From Patescibacteria group bacterium (GTDB lineage: Bacteria; Patescibacteriota; Minisyncoccia; Phycocordibacterales; Phycocordibacteraceae): a stretch of 36,632 nt of DNA. The stretch's first letter is position 1; each line of letters starts with the position of its first letter. Position numbers and translations under genes: made by a program. Below the pieces are notes generated by a model. The model made no database searches. It was not told where the DNA came from and saw only the letters and a list, made by a program, of their open reading frames with translations. The stretch spans positions 1 to 36,632 of the forward strand of contig JAGWIS010000005.1 in the NCBI GenBank assembly GCA_028866135.1, in the 5' to 3' direction. Positions 15,246 through 24,209 of the stretch are shown here, piece after piece.

Positions 15246-16034
15246 ATGCGCGCCAAGAAAAGCCTGGGACAGAACTTCCTGATGCACGCGCGCATCGCGG
15301 AGCGCATCGCTTGTGCCGCGAAGCTTGCCCCGGACGCGGTCGTGTTCGAGATCGGCCCGGGAACGGGGATGCTCACGCGCGAATTGCTGAAGTGCGCGAA
15401 GAAAGTGATCGCGCTTGAGGCGGATCGCGAATTGTTTGAAAAATTGCAAGACGATTTCGCGCGGGAAATCACGGGGGGCCGGCTCGATCTCATCCATGGC
15501 GATGTCCGTTCTTTCGATATCACGACGCTTCCAAAAAAATATGCGCTCGTCGCGAACATCCCGTACTACCTCACCGGCGACATATTCAGGATGTTTCTCG
15601 AGACCGAGCGCCAGCCGAGTTCCCTGACGCTCCTGGTGCAGAAAGAAGTGGCCGAGCGCATCGCACGCGCAAAGAAAGAAAGCATCCTTTCGCTTTCGGT
15701 GAAAGCATACGGTACGCCAAAGCTCGAGTTTCGCGTGCCGCGCGGCGCGTTTACTCCCGCGCCAAAAGTGGACTCCGCCGTGCTTACCGTTCGCGATATT
15801 TCACGAAAGAATTTTCCCGCTCGCGCCGATGAAGAACGATTTTTTACCCTTATCCGCGCCGGATTCGCCCACAAGCGCAAATTCGCTCGGAAGAATCTTT
15901 CCGAAGCCGGCCTCTTTCCCCTAAACGCGCCGATTTACGGCGCGTCGGGCGAACAGGCTTCTCCTGTTCTAGCCGAAAAAGCGCGCGCCGAAGACCTGCC
16001 GCTTGCGGCGTGGCTCGCTCTTTCGCGCGGATGA
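15246..16034 (+). CDS. rsmA: 16S rRNA (A1518/A1519) dimethyltransferase
   Basis: A 262-residue KsgA/RsmA that dimethylates two adjacent adenines near the 3' end of 16S rRNA with S-adenosylmethionine, a late small-subunit assembly step. It shows the N-terminal KKSLGQNFL, the SAM-binding EIGPGTGMLT, ALEADREL, HGDV and the catalytic NIPYYLTGDI. In the C-terminal domain, between NLSEAGLF and RAEDLPL, palindromic copy B inserts about 19 residues (PLNAP...GASGEQA.PVLAE) in frame. TACAAT lies 14 nt before ATG 15246. Confidence 0.95.
   Translation: MRAKKSLGQNFLMHARIAERIACAAKLAPDAVVFEIGPGTGMLTRELLKCAKKVIALEADRELFEKLQDDFAREITGGRLDLIHGDVRSFDITTLPKKYALVANIPYYLTGDIFRMFLETERQPSSLTLLVQKEVAERIARAKKESILSLSVKAYGTPKLEFRVPRGAFTPAPKVDSAVLTVRDISRKNFPARADEERFFTLIRAGFAHKRKFARKNLSEAGLFPLNAPIYGASGEQASPVLAEKARAEDLPLAAWLALSRG
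15918..15973 (+). repeat. In-frame two-hairpin palindromic element, copy B (rsmA)
   Basis: CCCCTAA, stem ACGCGCCG/CGGCGCGT (8 bp), linker CGGGCGAAC, stem GAACAGG/CCTGTTC (7 bp, sharing the linker end), then TAGC. It is 56 bp and encodes an insertion in the C-terminal domain of RsmA. Confidence 0.82.
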
Positions 16035-16124
16035 GCCGCCAAGCCGCGTATCTCGGGCAGATATCCGAAATGTACCCGATTGCATGCCCGGAAACCCTTA
16101 TCCGATGAGGTATACTTTAGGGTA

Positions 16125-17162
16125 ATGAAGGAGAGGCTTTTCGAAAACTGGCGCATCCTGGTTGCAACGCTCTTCTCGACCGTGCTCATCGTCGGCGCGT
16201 ATGTCCTCGTGCGCGGCGTCGAGTCGCCGCCGGTCGCGCAGGCTTCGACGGAGACGGCGCTTCTCCAGTCCCTCGCGACGAAGGACTCCGATAACGACGG
16301 CCTTCCCGACTGGGAAGAGGCGCTCTACGGCACCGATCCGCACAATCCCGACACGTTCCATCTCGGCATGACCGACGGCGAGGCGGTCGCCCGCGGCCTC
16401 ATCGTGCCGATTGCCGTCGCCAATGCGCCGATCGCGACGTCCACCCCGTCTCTCATCAATGCGAACGGCGCGCCCGTCGGCGCGCCCGCGGAAGGCACGC
16501 TCACCGCCGCTTTCGCGAAGACGTTCTTCTCGCTCTATCTCTCCGCGAAGCAGGCGAACGGCGGCGGCGATCTTTCGGAAGCCCAGATGAACGACGTCGC
16601 CAGTCAGGCGCTCAGCTCTCTTTCGTCTGCGGTGACTCCCGCTCCGGATTTCAAATCCGCAAAAGACCTCGCCGTTTCCGGCTCCGGGCCGGACGCGCTC
16701 AAAGATTTCGCGGTCCGCGCCGAAGCGGTGCTCCTGACAAAGACGAGCAACGCGACCCAAAGCGAGCTGCTGTACCTGAAGGACGCGGTCGAGAATAATG
16801 ACGCGTCGGCGATCCCCTACATCTCCTCGATAGCGAAGGCGTACCGCGAGACGGCGGTCGGACTCTCGGCGCTTTCCGTGCCCGAAGAGCTCGCCGGAGA
16901 CGACCTCGCGCTCATAAATGCGATGATGCGCATAAGCGGGGTCGCCGCCGATTTCGCGCGCGTGAACGACGATCCGCTCGTGACCATGCTTGCCTTGCAG
17001 CAGTACCCGCAAGCGATCCTCGACCTCGGCAACGCGTTCATAGGCATCGGCAAGGTATACCGGGCCGCCGGCATCACGCTCCCCGCCGGCGCGCCCGGCG
17101 CCGCGTTCGTGAATCTCATCCAGAATATCGCCGATGAGCAGGCGGCCGCCAAAAAGCCATGA
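16125..17162 (+). CDS. Membrane-anchored protein with Asp-rich calcium-binding-like motif
   Basis: A 345-residue protein of unknown function. An N-terminal membrane segment (about 11-30, ILVATLFSTVLIVGAYVLV) anchors it. Just outside lies TKDSDNDGLPDWEEALYGTDP (about 53-71), a pattern of the thrombospondin type 3/dockerin-like calcium-binding loop. The rest is Ala-rich and mainly helical. ATG 16125 is 8 nt after TATACT, suggesting a leaderless start. Its stop overlaps the next ATG (ATGA), so translation is probably coupled to the 17159 gene, and it opens the secretion-like cluster. Confidence 0.82.
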   Translation: MKERLFENWRILVATLFSTVLIVGAYVLVRGVESPPVAQASTETALLQSLATKDSDNDGLPDWEEALYGTDPHNPDTFHLGMTDGEAVARGLIVPIAVANAPIATSTPSLINANGAPVGAPAEGTLTAAFAKTFFSLYLSAKQANGGGDLSEAQMNDVASQALSSLSSAVTPAPDFKSAKDLAVSGSGPDALKDFAVRAEAVLLTKTSNATQSELLYLKDAVENNDASAIPYISSIAKAYRETAVGLSALSVPEELAGDDLALINAMMRISGVAADFARVNDDPLVTMLALQQYPQAILDLGNAFIGIGKVYRAAGITLPAGAPGAAFVNLIQNIADEQAAAKKP

Positions 17163-19534
17163 CGCCGCGCATTTTCAACGGAACGATTGCCGCTCTCCTC
17201 GCTTTCGTTCTCGTCACTCCCGCCGCGTTTTTCGCCGCGCCGCCGCGGGCTTCCGCCGATGCGGCTTCTGCCCTGCAAGCTCTCCAGAGCCAAGGCGTCA
17301 CGACCTCCGGCGGCACCGCTGTTCCCGCACTCGATACCGCCGGATCCTTCACTCCCGGCACTTCTGCCTCTAACGCGGCTGGCGTTGAAACTGGTCTTGG
17401 TCCCAGTTCCGCGCCTGACTTTAGCGGGGGCGGTGATATTGCCGCTGCTGATGCCGGTGCCGGCACCGAAGGCGCCGGATGTCTGGCGCTGCTCCCGGCA
17501 ATTCCGGCCGCCGTCGCGGCGGGCGTTGCTGGAGGACTAAAAGTTCTTGGTTTCGGTAGCGGGGCAGAAGGCAATCCCGCGGATGTTCCGAAGGGCATAA
17601 GCGCCTGCCTCATGAGCACCATGCAGCTCATCCAGGAATCGATTACCTCAACCGCAACCGTCACTTCAGCCGCCGCGGCCGTCGCGGTCAAGATCAACGA
17701 CTACGTGCTCCAGCCGCTTGCGTTCGTCGTGTCGGGGAATCTCTTGAGGCTCATGACCCAGGGCGTCATAGCGTTCGTCATCGGGAAGACCAACGGCACG
17801 GGCGTCCCGCAGTTCGTGGCGGACATACAGGCATCGCTCCAGACGGTGAGCGACGCGCATACGCTCGGGTATTTCGAGCAGTTCATGCGGAATTCGCAGT
17901 CGCCATGGGACACGTCGATCATATCCGAGCTTCACCAGCAGTATCTGAACGAGACGAGCCTTGAGGGATTCTGGGCCGCAAACATGGACACGCTCCGGTA
18001 CACGTCGCCGTACGCCTTCGGGTACCTCAACGGCAATTGGGCGCAGGGCGGGGTGACGTCGTGGTTCGCGCTCACGACCCAGTTCCAGAACAATCCGTAC
18101 ATGCTTTTCCAGAGTACGCGCAGCGCGCTCGCGAGCATCCTCGGCCCGGGCGTCGGGGGCGCCCTCGGCGCGCGCCTCCAGGACATCACCAACGGCAACG
18201 GTGTCGTATCGTGGTGCGGCAATGCGGACGACATCTTCGGCCTCGGCGAGCTTCCTTCGGACCCCGTTGCGCAGGGGCGCGCCGCGAGCGTCGATCAGGC
18301 GGCGAGCAATGCCTACGACCAGGCCTACAACGCCGCCATCGCCGCCGGCCAGAACGCCGATGCGGCGGGAAGCGCCGCCTACGACACTGCCAAGGCCGCG
18401 GCTCTTGCTGCCGGTCAGTCTGAGCTTCAAGCGACTCAGGCGGCCATCGACGCTCGCCGTGCCGCAATAGATGCTGCGCATGCGCGCGCCGCAAACGCCA
18501 CCACCGAAGCGCTTGCCGCGCAGACCGCGGCAAAGAACGCGGCTTTTGCGCAGGCAAAAGCCGCGAACGCCGGCAACACTTTCCTCGGCGTCGCCCCGGG
18601 AGATCCTTGCACGAACAAGGACGGCACCACCGGCACTATCAAGACTCCCGGCTCCGTTATCGTGGCGACCCTCAACAAGGCTCTCGGAGGCCAGCAAGAC
18701 AACGTGGTCCGCATGGGGAATGTCGGTCCCGAGATCAATAACATCCTGGCCAATATCGGAGTCGTCTTGCAGACGGCAAATTTGGCGGCGCAGATCCTCG
18801 GCGGCCCGGGCTCGACCGGCCTCCTCGGCGTGAACCAGCCTTACGGAGGGAACTCGGTTTCCCCGCTCCGGCAGTATGCGAATTCATCGGGCAATCTGGG
18901 CGTCACCAATTCCACGGTGGTGCAAAACACGGCGGCGACGTTCGCGCTTTCCGGATCCGACGTTCTCGCCCGCGTCGCGAAATACGAGACGGCGGTGAAT
19001 ACCATCCGCGATGCGGCGAATACGGCGTCGACGAGCGTGAACTCGCTCCTAAGCTACTGCACCGCCCAGCAGCAGACCGCTTCAAGCACCGGCAGCTCTT
19101 TCCAGACTCAGATAAGCAACGCGCACAACACGCTCACGAACAGCATCGCGCCGATACTCGCGCAGACGGACGCCGCCGCGGCGATAATCGCAAGCACGCG
19201 CGCGCTCGTGCAGAAGATCCAGTCCGAGCAGGCTTCGATCACCGACGCCGCCGCGGCCGCGTATGCCGTCGACATCCAGGCGCTTCAGGACGCTCCGCCC
19301 TCGCCCACCGCCGTCGCCAACGCGCAGCGGAGCGCGATCAGGTCTTCCGTGGAGCAGACCCTTCCGACCGCGCCGCCGTCGGTGGCAAACTTCGCCGCTT
19401 CGCAAAAACTGCAGATCTCGGCCACGTCGAGTCCCGCGGCTCCGCTCACCGTCTCGGGCGGGACTCTCGTCGACCAGCTGGACCTCATCGCTAAGAACGC
19501 GACGGCGCTCAAATCATCGTGCGCCGCCCCTTAA
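17159..19534 (+). CDS. Large exported Ala-rich protein of the secretion-like cluster
   Basis: A 791-residue secreted protein that I cannot assign to a named family. A signal peptide (about 1-33, LLAFVLVTPAAFFA) is followed by a Gly/Ala/Thr-rich segment, a hydrophobic part, a region around FEQFMRNSQSPWDTSIISELHQQYL, a long Ala-rich coiled-coil-like stretch (about 380-470, repeated AAIDARRAAIDAAHARAAN), and a further helical region. It overlaps the upstream gene by 4 nt and ends 1 nt before the VirB6-like gene. This suggests one operon and a role as a periplasmic or surface part of the same machine; that role is inferred. Confidence 0.8.
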   Translation: MTPRIFNGTIAALLAFVLVTPAAFFAAPPRASADAASALQALQSQGVTTSGGTAVPALDTAGSFTPGTSASNAAGVETGLGPSSAPDFSGGGDIAAADAGAGTEGAGCLALLPAIPAAVAAGVAGGLKVLGFGSGAEGNPADVPKGISACLMSTMQLIQESITSTATVTSAAAAVAVKINDYVLQPLAFVVSGNLLRLMTQGVIAFVIGKTNGTGVPQFVADIQASLQTVSDAHTLGYFEQFMRNSQSPWDTSIISELHQQYLNETSLEGFWAANMDTLRYTSPYAFGYLNGNWAQGGVTSWFALTTQFQNNPYMLFQSTRSALASILGPGVGGALGARLQDITNGNGVVSWCGNADDIFGLGELPSDPVAQGRAASVDQAASNAYDQAYNAAIAAGQNADAAGSAAYDTAKAAALAAGQSELQATQAAIDARRAAIDAAHARAANATTEALAAQTAAKNAAFAQAKAANAGNTFLGVAPGDPCTNKDGTTGTIKTPGSVIVATLNKALGGQQDNVVRMGNVGPEINNILANIGVVLQTANLAAQILGGPGSTGLLGVNQPYGGNSVSPLRQYANSSGNLGVTNSTVVQNTAATFALSGSDVLARVAKYETAVNTIRDAANTASTSVNSLLSYCTAQQQTASSTGSSFQTQISNAHNTLTNSIAPILAQTDAAAAIIASTRALVQKIQSEQASITDAAAAAYAVDIQALQDAPPSPTAVANAQRSAIRSSVEQTLPTAPPSVANFAASQKLQISATSSPAAPLTVSGGTLVDQLDLIAKNATALKSSCAAP

Positions 19535-19535
19535 C

Positions 19536-21656
19536 ATGCGCCGCCCCCTTTTCATTTTCTCCGCAGTTCTCGCGCTCGCCGTAAGTGCCGGATTCGCGGG
19601 CGTGCCCGCCGCCCACGCGCAGACGGCGCAGACCACCTGTCCGGTGGGGTGCGAATACGGAACGATAGGCCAAAGGAATGGGTGCGTTCTTAGCAGCGAC
19701 AAAACACAAATCTGCCCCACGTTACCCGGAGCGGGAGGGAATGCCGCTCTCACCGCGCAAAACGCACAAGGCAATCCGTCCGCCAACACCCCGATGGATT
19801 TCGGGTCCAGCTCTCTCAACGACGCCATTGCGTACATGTTCTCGCTCCTCATGACGCTTTTCGCGTGGCTCCTCGGCGTCGCGATGGTCGTGCTCGACGG
19901 CACCGTGTACTACACCGTCGTCACGATGGGGAACTACATCAACAACCTCTCCGCCATCGGCGTCGCCTGGCGGATCTTCCGCGACATCGGCAACATCGCG
20001 CTCATATTCGGCTTCCTCGCCATCGGCATCACCACCATCATGGACGTCGAGTGGTACGGAGGAAGATTCAAGATGCTTCCGATGCTCCTCGTCGCCGCAG
20101 TCTTTCTCAATTTTTCGCTCTTCATGACCGAGGCGGTGATTGACGCGGGGAATCTCTTCGCGACGCAGTTCTACACGCAGATCAACGGCGGCATTCCGGC
20201 CGGGAGCAAGTTCGCATCGACGGGCGTCCTGCACGAAACCATCTCAAACAAAATCATGTCCCAGCTCGGGCTGCAGACCTTGTATGGCGATGCTCTCACG
20301 GATTCGGGGCTTTTCAAGGCCGGTAACACGACGCTTATCGGGCTCCTAGGCATCCTGCTCTTCATCGTCGCCGCGTTCGTGATGTTTTCGCTCTCGTTCA
20401 TACTCATCGCGCGTTTCGTGTACCTCATCTATCTTATCATTATTTCGCCGCTCGGTTTCGCTGGATTCGCGATACCTCAACTCGAAGCAACGTCGAAGAG
20501 GTGGATGCATGACCTTTTTGATCAGACGCTTACTGCGCCGATCCTCCTCCTCCTGCTCTACATCGCCCTCGCGGTCATTACCGACGTCAATTTCATTAGC
20601 GGATTCGGCGCACCCCCCGACTACGCCGGATTCATCCCGAATGGAGATACACGTTTCGATCTCCCCGGCTTCGTGAGCATGCTGCTCACCTTCCTCGTCG
20701 CGATGGGGCTCCTCCTCCTCGTCACCATCCAGGCGAAAAAATTATCCGCTTTCGGCGGCGAGTGGGCCATGAAAACTGCCGGCAAGCTTTCATTTGGCCT
20801 CACCGCAGCGGGTATGCGCGGGACGGGAGGCTGGGCAATGCAGCGCGCCTCGCAGGGCTGGCGCAAAATGGGACTATCCCGAGCGCCCGTTGTCGGCCGT
20901 GCCGTTTCCGGCTTGCTTGATCGCGGGGCGAAGGCCAGTTTCGACGTGCGCGGGGCCACGATTGCTGGCGGTCTGAAAGCCCTCAAAGTCGAAGCCGGAG
21001 ATGCGCAAAAGGGCGGATTCCGGAAGTGGGAAGAAGAGAGGATCAAAGAGCGCGAAAAATATGCGAAGTCACTCGAGCAGACAACGGGAACATTCTGGGG
21101 AATAGGCGAAGCTCAGCGGGGTGAGGAGCAGAAACAGAGGGATGCGGAAGAAGATAAGAAAAAGCTTGAGGGAGCGCTCAAAGACACCGAAGGTAGACAT
21201 AAAGACGAGATGCAGACCCTTTTGGAGGCGCAGAAAAAAGACCTTCAAGGGTATGAGGATGAAATCAGAAACGCCCAGCTCAACCTCGCTAAGATGGAGG
21301 GTGATTTGCGCAAGGGCAAAAAGGTTCCGGAGAGCGATCTGGCGGCTGCAGCGTCCTCTGTTCAAAAAGCCCGTCAGGCCCGCGACAACAAGCTTTCCGA
21401 ACAGCGGGCGCAGCAGAAAAACCTTAAGGAAACCCAGAAGGCGCAGCCAGAAACAATTCTCGAAACGATTGTTAATACGATTAATCCGAAACGGAATACC
21501 GAAGCGGCGAAGAATATCGTGAAATTTGCTGCTAAGAGCAAGAGCGAGAAAGATTCTGACAAGCTTTTTGATTTGCTCGAAAAGGCGACCAAGAAGGAAG
21601 AGGAAGGAAAAGAAAAGGAGAAAAAGGAGAAAAAGGAGGAGGGAGGAGAAAAATGA
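19536..21656 (+). CDS. VirB6/TrbL-like multipass membrane protein with coiled-coil tail
   Basis: A 706-residue protein. A signal peptide with AHA cleavage site (about 1-28) precedes an exported Cys-containing region, then about six or more membrane segments between residues 90 and 410 (for example MFSLLMTLFAWLLGVAMVV, LIGLLGILLFIVAAFVMF, APILLLLLYIALAVI), resembling VirB6/TrbL channel proteins of type IV secretion. The last 250 residues are a charged coiled coil ending in a Lys/Glu-rich tail, probably cytoplasmic. The longer upstream reading overlaps the previous gene and is rejected. It may form part of a DNA or protein transport channel; no VirB4-type ATPase is in this window. Confidence 0.8.
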   Translation: MRRPLFIFSAVLALAVSAGFAGVPAAHAQTAQTTCPVGCEYGTIGQRNGCVLSSDKTQICPTLPGAGGNAALTAQNAQGNPSANTPMDFGSSSLNDAIAYMFSLLMTLFAWLLGVAMVVLDGTVYYTVVTMGNYINNLSAIGVAWRIFRDIGNIALIFGFLAIGITTIMDVEWYGGRFKMLPMLLVAAVFLNFSLFMTEAVIDAGNLFATQFYTQINGGIPAGSKFASTGVLHETISNKIMSQLGLQTLYGDALTDSGLFKAGNTTLIGLLGILLFIVAAFVMFSLSFILIARFVYLIYLIIISPLGFAGFAIPQLEATSKRWMHDLFDQTLTAPILLLLLYIALAVITDVNFISGFGAPPDYAGFIPNGDTRFDLPGFVSMLLTFLVAMGLLLLVTIQAKKLSAFGGEWAMKTAGKLSFGLTAAGMRGTGGWAMQRASQGWRKMGLSRAPVVGRAVSGLLDRGAKASFDVRGATIAGGLKALKVEAGDAQKGGFRKWEEERIKEREKYAKSLEQTTGTFWGIGEAQRGEEQKQRDAEEDKKKLEGALKDTEGRHKDEMQTLLEAQKKDLQGYEDEIRNAQLNLAKMEGDLRKGKKVPESDLAAAASSVQKARQARDNKLSEQRAQQKNLKETQKAQPETILETIVNTINPKRNTEAAKNIVKFAAKSKSEKDSDKLFDLLEKATKKEEEGKEKEKKEKKEEGGEK

Positions 21657-21687
21657 GGAGAGACCGTAACCTACTATGTAAAGAAAC

Positions 21688-22635
21688 ATGGACCCCGAAC
21701 AGAGTATCGAAGAAAGCGTAGAATCGGTCGCCAGCGGGCTGCCCCCTCAAATTCGTAGTTTCATTGCGAGCGGGAAGGCGCGCGAGGCGACGCGACAGAT
21801 TATGGCGAAGTATCGGTTGCACATAGATCAAGCAGGCGTTCTCGGCCGGGAAATCATCTTGCTTCTTGTAGGCATTAAAAATCCGGATGAATTTTTGCGG
21901 GCACTCGCGGAGGAGGCGAAGCTCGATCAGAAAACCATCGGCAGCATAGTGCAGGACGTAAACGAACAGGTTTTTATTCCTTTGCGGGAAGAGGAGACGA
22001 GAGGCGGGTTGGGAAAGGCGTCGTCGATTGCGGGACCGGCAACTCCACTTTCTTCGCCGCAAACGCAGCCTGGGAGTTCGCCCGGCGCCGCGCAGCCGAC
22101 GAGCCATTTCCATCTGCAAAATAAGATTGCTCCTCCGATGCGGTCTATGGCGGCCCGCCCGATCTCAGTGCCGACTCCGTCTTCTACTCAAGCTCCGACC
22201 CAGCAGATGCCAGCCGGCAAGATGCTTGAAGATCATGAGGAGCCGCACATTGAATTCGGCAAAGCTCCTGCGCCGAGTCCGGCTCCGGTGCGGGCTCCGG
22301 TTGCGTCGCAAATGCCGCCGCGACCGGCTTCCCCATTTGCAAAAGCAGGAGAGCCGCCGGCAAATCTTCCGGGCGCGATGCCTTTCGGCGTGATTCCGCC
22401 TGGAGGAAGGCCGTCTTTCATGACTCCTCCGAAAATGCAGACTTCCGCTCCGGAGCTTCCAAAACAGCCCCCCGTCGTTATGCCACAGGGAAGCGCCGCG
22501 CCGCGCACTTTCGAGCGCGCTCCGATGCCGCCCGCTCCGCCAGCGGCTCCTGCCCCTGCCGCTCCCAAAACTCCTCCGCCTGCGCCGAAGTCTTACAGCG
22601 TCGATCCGTACCGCGAGCCAATCGACGAAAATTAA
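21688..22635 (+). CDS. Hypothetical protein with Pro-rich C-terminus
   Basis: A 315-residue cytoplasmic protein of unknown function. The first 110 residues are folded and helical (PPQIRSFIASGKAREATRQIM, LLLVGIKNPDEFLRALAEE), while the remainder is low complexity, rich in Pro, Ala and Gln, and ends SYSVDPYREPIDEN. The short conserved-looking tail after a long disordered linker suggests a docking peptide; this is inference. TACTAT lies 10 nt before the ATG. It follows the VirB6-like gene by 31 nt and probably acts with it. Confidence 0.78.
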   Translation: MDPEQSIEESVESVASGLPPQIRSFIASGKAREATRQIMAKYRLHIDQAGVLGREIILLLVGIKNPDEFLRALAEEAKLDQKTIGSIVQDVNEQVFIPLREEETRGGLGKASSIAGPATPLSSPQTQPGSSPGAAQPTSHFHLQNKIAPPMRSMAARPISVPTPSSTQAPTQQMPAGKMLEDHEEPHIEFGKAPAPSPAPVRAPVASQMPPRPASPFAKAGEPPANLPGAMPFGVIPPGGRPSFMTPPKMQTSAPELPKQPPVVMPQGSAAPRTFERAPMPPAPPAAPAPAAPKTPPPAPKSYSVDPYREPIDEN

Positions 22636-22676
22636 TTGGGGATAATGGCATGACGTGGATGGTATACTTGCCGTCT

Positions 22677-23042
22677 ATGTTGACTCCCGCCGATAAAAAG
22701 TTTCTTAAAGATGCTTTCGCAGACCACAAGAAATGGGTCGACGAAACTTTTTCAACCAAAAAAGAAGTTAGAGAAGTACGCGACAGTATCGATCTCGCTA
22801 GGCAAAAACTCACGACATTAAGTCTTGAGAAATTCAGTTTTGAGTCTCGACTTAGTTCAATTGAGGCATCTTCTTTTCGTACAGAAGAAAAAATAGATAA
22901 ACTGATAGCCATAGGTGATGGTAACGCTGGGAATATTGCCGACCTGCAACAAGAAAACAAAATGGGCGCGGTTACCTTGCGCCGGCACAGCATACAAATC
23001 GAGGAATTGGCCAAGGCAACGAAAACCAAAATCTCGCGATAG
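22677..23042 (+). CDS. Small coiled-coil protein, 121 aa
   Basis: Unknown function. The protein is almost entirely heptad-like helix (LTPADKKFLKDAFADHKKW, then VREVRDSIDLARQKLTTL and RTEEKIDKLIAIG), with no signal peptide. It may be a trimeric or dimeric coiled coil. ATG 22677 is chosen because TATACT lies 8 nt upstream; the earlier in-frame ATG 22650 lies upstream of that box. It is the last gene before the ribosomal operon. Confidence 0.75.
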   Translation: MLTPADKKFLKDAFADHKKWVDETFSTKKEVREVRDSIDLARQKLTTLSLEKFSFESRLSSIEASSFRTEEKIDKLIAIGDGNAGNIADLQQENKMGAVTLRRHSIQIEELAKATKTKISR

Positions 23043-23061
23043 TTGCGTTCTTTCGCGGCAT

Positions 23062-23097
23062 TATATATAGTGCACGCATCCCGCGTTCGCGGGTTTT
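23062..23097 (+). promoter_or_regulatory. Promoter and leader hairpin of the rpsL operon
   Basis: A TATATA-type -10 at 23062-23069 is followed about 10 nt later by CCCGCG/CGCGGG (23080-23093) and TTTT, just before rpsL. A hairpin plus T-run between promoter and first gene suggests attenuation of the ribosomal operon. The stem is short, with a 2-nt loop, so a role is uncertain. Confidence 0.45.
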
Positions 23098-23105
23098 CTG
23101 ACTAA

Positions 23106-23519
23106 ATGGCCACCATCAATCAGCTTTCAAAGAGAGGACGCAAGACACGCTCGCGTAAAACGACCGTGCCCGCTCTTGCCCGCGGCTTCAATGCGCTCAA
23201 GAACCGTCCGACCTACTACTCCTCGCCTTTCAAGCGCGGCGTCTGCACGAAGGTGACCACGAAGACTCCGAGAAAACCGAACTCCGCTATTCGTAAAATC
23301 GCCCGTGTCCGGCTCACGAACGGCATGGAAGTAACCGCATATATCCCGGGTGAAGGCCACAACCTTCAGGAACACTCGGTCGTGCTGCTTCGCGGCGGCC
23401 GCGTGAAGGACGTCGGCATCCAGTATACGGTGGTGCGCGGCAAGCTCGACACCGCCGGCCTTGAGAAGCGCCGCCGCTCCCGCTCCCGCTACGGCGCAAA
23501 GCGTCCGTCTGCTAAATAA
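23106..23519 (+). CDS. rpsL: 30S ribosomal protein S12
   Basis: A 137-residue S12 of the decoding centre. It shows [40 protein letters not shown] (the decoding loop, with Arg replacing one Lys of the common PKKPNSA) and [18 protein letters not shown]. After this the usual VKDLPGVRY is VKDVGIQY, one residue shorter and without Pro. This loop contains the Asp that is methylthiolated in many bacteria. It is the first gene of the str operon and is followed by rpsG after 2 nt. Confidence 0.97.
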   Translation: MATINQLSKRGRKTRSRKTTVPALARGFNALKNRPTYYSSPFKRGVCTKVTTKTPRKPNSAIRKIARVRLTNGMEVTAYIPGEGHNLQEHSVVLLRGGRVKDVGIQYTVVRGKLDTAGLEKRRRSRSRYGAKRPSAK

Positions 23520-23521
23520 CC

Positions 23522-23986
23522 ATGCGCCGCCCTCTTAAAAAGAAGCGCACCTGGCGTCCGGACCTCAAGTACGGATCGGAAACGCTTACGCGTTTCATCA
23601 ACGCTGTCATGTGGGACGGCAAGAAAGACACGGCGCGCGCCGTCGTCTACGAAGCGCTCGCTTCTATCGAGAAAGGCGGCGCAAATCCGCTTGAGACCTT
23701 TGAATCCGCGCTCCGCAACGTGTCTCCGCTCATGGAAGTCCGCTCCCGCCGCGTTGGCGGCGCGAACTACCAGGTGCCTCGCGAAGTGCCGCAGAGCCGC
23801 CGGCTCGCGCTTTCCTTCCGTTGGCTCATCGGCGCCGCACGCGCGAAGAAGGGCAAGCCAATGGGCGAGAAACTCGCCGCAGAGCTCCTCCTCGCTGCAA
23901 AGAACGAAGGCGACGCTATCAAAAAGAAGGACGAGATGCATCGCATGGCCGATGCGAACAAGGCCTTTGCCCACTTCGCCTGGTAG
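23522..23986 (+). CDS. rpsG: 30S ribosomal protein S7
   Basis: A 154-residue S7, the usual length, which nucleates 3'-domain assembly of 16S rRNA. It shows RRPLKKKRTWRPDLKYGSETLTRFIN, the beta-hairpin region LMEVRSRRVGGANYQVPREV, and the C-terminal HRMADANKAFAHFAW. It lies in operon with rpsL. Confidence 0.97.
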   Translation: MRRPLKKKRTWRPDLKYGSETLTRFINAVMWDGKKDTARAVVYEALASIEKGGANPLETFESALRNVSPLMEVRSRRVGGANYQVPREVPQSRRLALSFRWLIGAARAKKGKPMGEKLAAELLLAAKNEGDAIKKKDEMHRMADANKAFAHFAW

Positions 23987-24023
23987 TCGAAAGCCGTTTT
24001 TAACTCATTACTTCGTTGTGTTC

Positions 24024-24075
24024 GTAAAAATAACCGCCAGCAGTACCACTTTGTACAGCTAGCGGTTATTTTTAC
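24024..24075. repeat. Long hairpin after rpsG
   Basis: GTAAAAATAACCGC pairs with GCGGTTATTTTTAC (14 bp), and inside are shorter stems with GTAC repeats. It has no clear T-run after it. It may end the rpsL-rpsG transcript or be a palindromic element. The stretch from 24076 to 24197 holds no recognisable feature. Confidence 0.55.
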
Positions 24076-24197
24076 TCCACGCCTCGTACTGCATTTAAAA
24101 ACAGACTTTCTTATCGTACCGTTCCGGGCTTTGCTTTTTCTACGCTTTCGGCTATCCTCTACCTAACGCCTCGGCGCTTTTATTTTTTAAACCATTT

Positions 24198-24209
24198 ATG
24201 AACCGCGAC
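24198..24209 (+). pseudogene. Leftover fusA start (4 codons)
   Basis: ATG AAC CGC GAC encodes MNRD. The functional fusA starts 77 nt later with ATG AAT CGG GAT, also MNRD, with all three codons after ATG changed synonymously. The repeat at 24209-24256 separates them. Reading on from this ATG gives a 26-codon frame whose TGA overlaps the fusA ATG (TATGA), so it may act as a coupled leader peptide. Confidence 0.6.
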
